The notes beneath the pieces are model-generated. The model did not search any database. It saw nothing but the letters and a program-made list of their open reading frames with translations, and was not told the origin of the DNA. Of a stretch of DNA of 24,153 nt, positions 23,533-24,153 are shown piece by piece (within the stretch, counting starts at the first letter, position 1; each line of letters starts with the position of its first letter). The translations under genes were made by a program, and so were the position numbers. Location: NCBI GenBank assembly GCA_012026715.1, contig VEPB01000130.1, positions 1 through 24,153 of the forward strand, in the 5' to 3' direction. Source of the stretch: Methylococcaceae bacterium. GTDB taxonomy: Bacteria > Pseudomonadota > Gammaproteobacteria > Methylococcales > Methylococcaceae.

Positions 23533-24153
23533 TCACGGTACCTTCAGATTCCGGCGCGCCAGCAGCTCGGCCATTTCGGCGGCGCCAAGCGGCGGGCTGA
23601 ACAAATAACCCTGGATCTCGTCGCACTGCTGGGCCTTGAGGTAGCGCAGCTGGGCTTCGGTTTCCACGCCCTCGGCGATGACCTTGAGCCCGAGTTCGTG
23701 GCCGAGGCTGATGATGGCGCTGGCAATCGCTGAGTTGTTGGGATCCTGGGGAATCTCCCGGGTGAAGGACTGGTCGATCTTGAGCTTATCGATGGGCAGG
23801 CGTTTGAGGTAGGCGAGGGATGAATAGCCGGTGCCGAAGTCGTCGATGGACAGCTGGATGCCGGTCTGCTTGATTTCGTTGAGCCGCTTGATGCTGGCCT
23901 CGGTGCTGTCCATGATGATGCTCTCGGTCAGCTCCAATTCCAGGTAACGGGGTTCCAGGCCGCTCTTTTCGAGCGCCTGGCGGACGGTTTCATTGAAACC
24001 GATCTGGCGAATCTGCACCACCGAGAGGTTGCCGGCCACCGGCACCGTCGGCAGACCCTGGGCCTGCCACAGGCGGTTCTGGCGGCAGGCCTCGGCCAGC
24101 ACCCATTCCCCGATGGGGATCACCAGGCCGGTTTCCTCGGCGATGGGAATGAA
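23533..24153 (-). CDS. EAL-domain protein, C-terminal part (5' end beyond window)
   Basis: The frame is open to the right edge; 206 residues are visible, covering most of an EAL domain: FIPIAEETGLV, NLSVVQIRQ, ELELTESIIM, SIDDFGTGYSSLAYL, KLKIDQSFT, VIAEGVETEAQL and IQGYLFSPPL. The catalytic ELTES, DDFGTGYSS and AEGVET segments are intact, so it is probably an active cyclic-di-GMP phosphodiesterase. The EAL signature itself and any GGDEF or sensor domains lie outside the window. It resembles the EAL part of the MASE1 protein two genes away but is clearly a different paralogue. Confidence 0.92.
   Translation of the reverse strand, partial: FIPIAEETGLVIPIGEWVLAEACRQNRLWQAQGLPTVPVAGNLSVVQIRQIGFNETVRQALEKSGLEPRYLELELTESIIMDSTEASIKRLNEIKQTGIQLSIDDFGTGYSSLAYLKRLPIDKLKIDQSFTREIPQDPNNSAIASAIISLGHELGLKVIAEGVETEAQLRYLKAQQCDEIQGYLFSPPLGAAEMAELLARRNLKVP

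Overview
The window looks like a chromosomal segment of a moderately GC-rich Gram-negative bacterium, most likely a gammaproteobacterium. DsbB, dodecin, a YjgR/HerA-like ATPase and MASE1-GGDEF-EAL signalling proteins all fit. The large octapeptide-repeat adhesin and the mixed-GC polysaccharide island would suit a methanotroph-like lineage, but that placement is a guess. I see no rRNA, tRNA, CRISPR array or insertion sequence.

Layout. (1) 2-1219, plus strand: the C-terminal end of a large repeat protein with 8-residue repeats and calcium-binding DxDxDG loops, cut by the window edge. (2) 1438-3294, plus: a TPR/GT41 (O-GlcNAc-transferase-like) glycosyltransferase, convergent with the next block and only 4 nt from it. 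(3) 3299-16987, all minus strand: twelve intact genes and one gene fragment, tightly spaced, read from 16987 down to 3299. In transcription order they are: class III aminotransferase, GT2 glycosyltransferase with TPR-like tail, radical SAM protein, FkbM methyltransferase, [truncated transketolase fragment], transketolase N-half, transketolase C-half, SDR, ATP-grasp ligase, short NeuB-like synthase, PseG-like protein, aldo/keto reductase and GH57-like protein. (4) 17309-18515, plus: dodecin, DsbB and a small uncharacterised protein. (5) 18553-24153, minus: a MASE1-GAF-PAS-GGDEF-EAL protein, a YjgR-type ATPase, and the C-terminal part of a second EAL protein running off the window.

How the parts may work together. 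The central block resembles a nonulosonic (sialic/pseudaminic/legionaminic-like) acid pathway because of its NeuB-like and PseG-like members. It lacks the usual nucleotide-sugar dehydratase and CMP-sugar synthetase. In their place are a split transketolase, a class III aminotransferase, an ATP-grasp ligase, an SDR and an aldo/keto reductase. This suggests an unusual higher-carbon acidic sugar, perhaps amino-acylated, that decorates a surface polysaccharide or protein. The GT2, FkbM and radical SAM genes in the AT-richer part (about 11.8-15.7 kb) look like a separately acquired insert. One edge of that insert is marked by a truncated, diverged transketolase N-terminus immediately before the intact copy. 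The adhesin/GT41 pair at the left edge is a plausible adhesin and its glycosylating enzyme.
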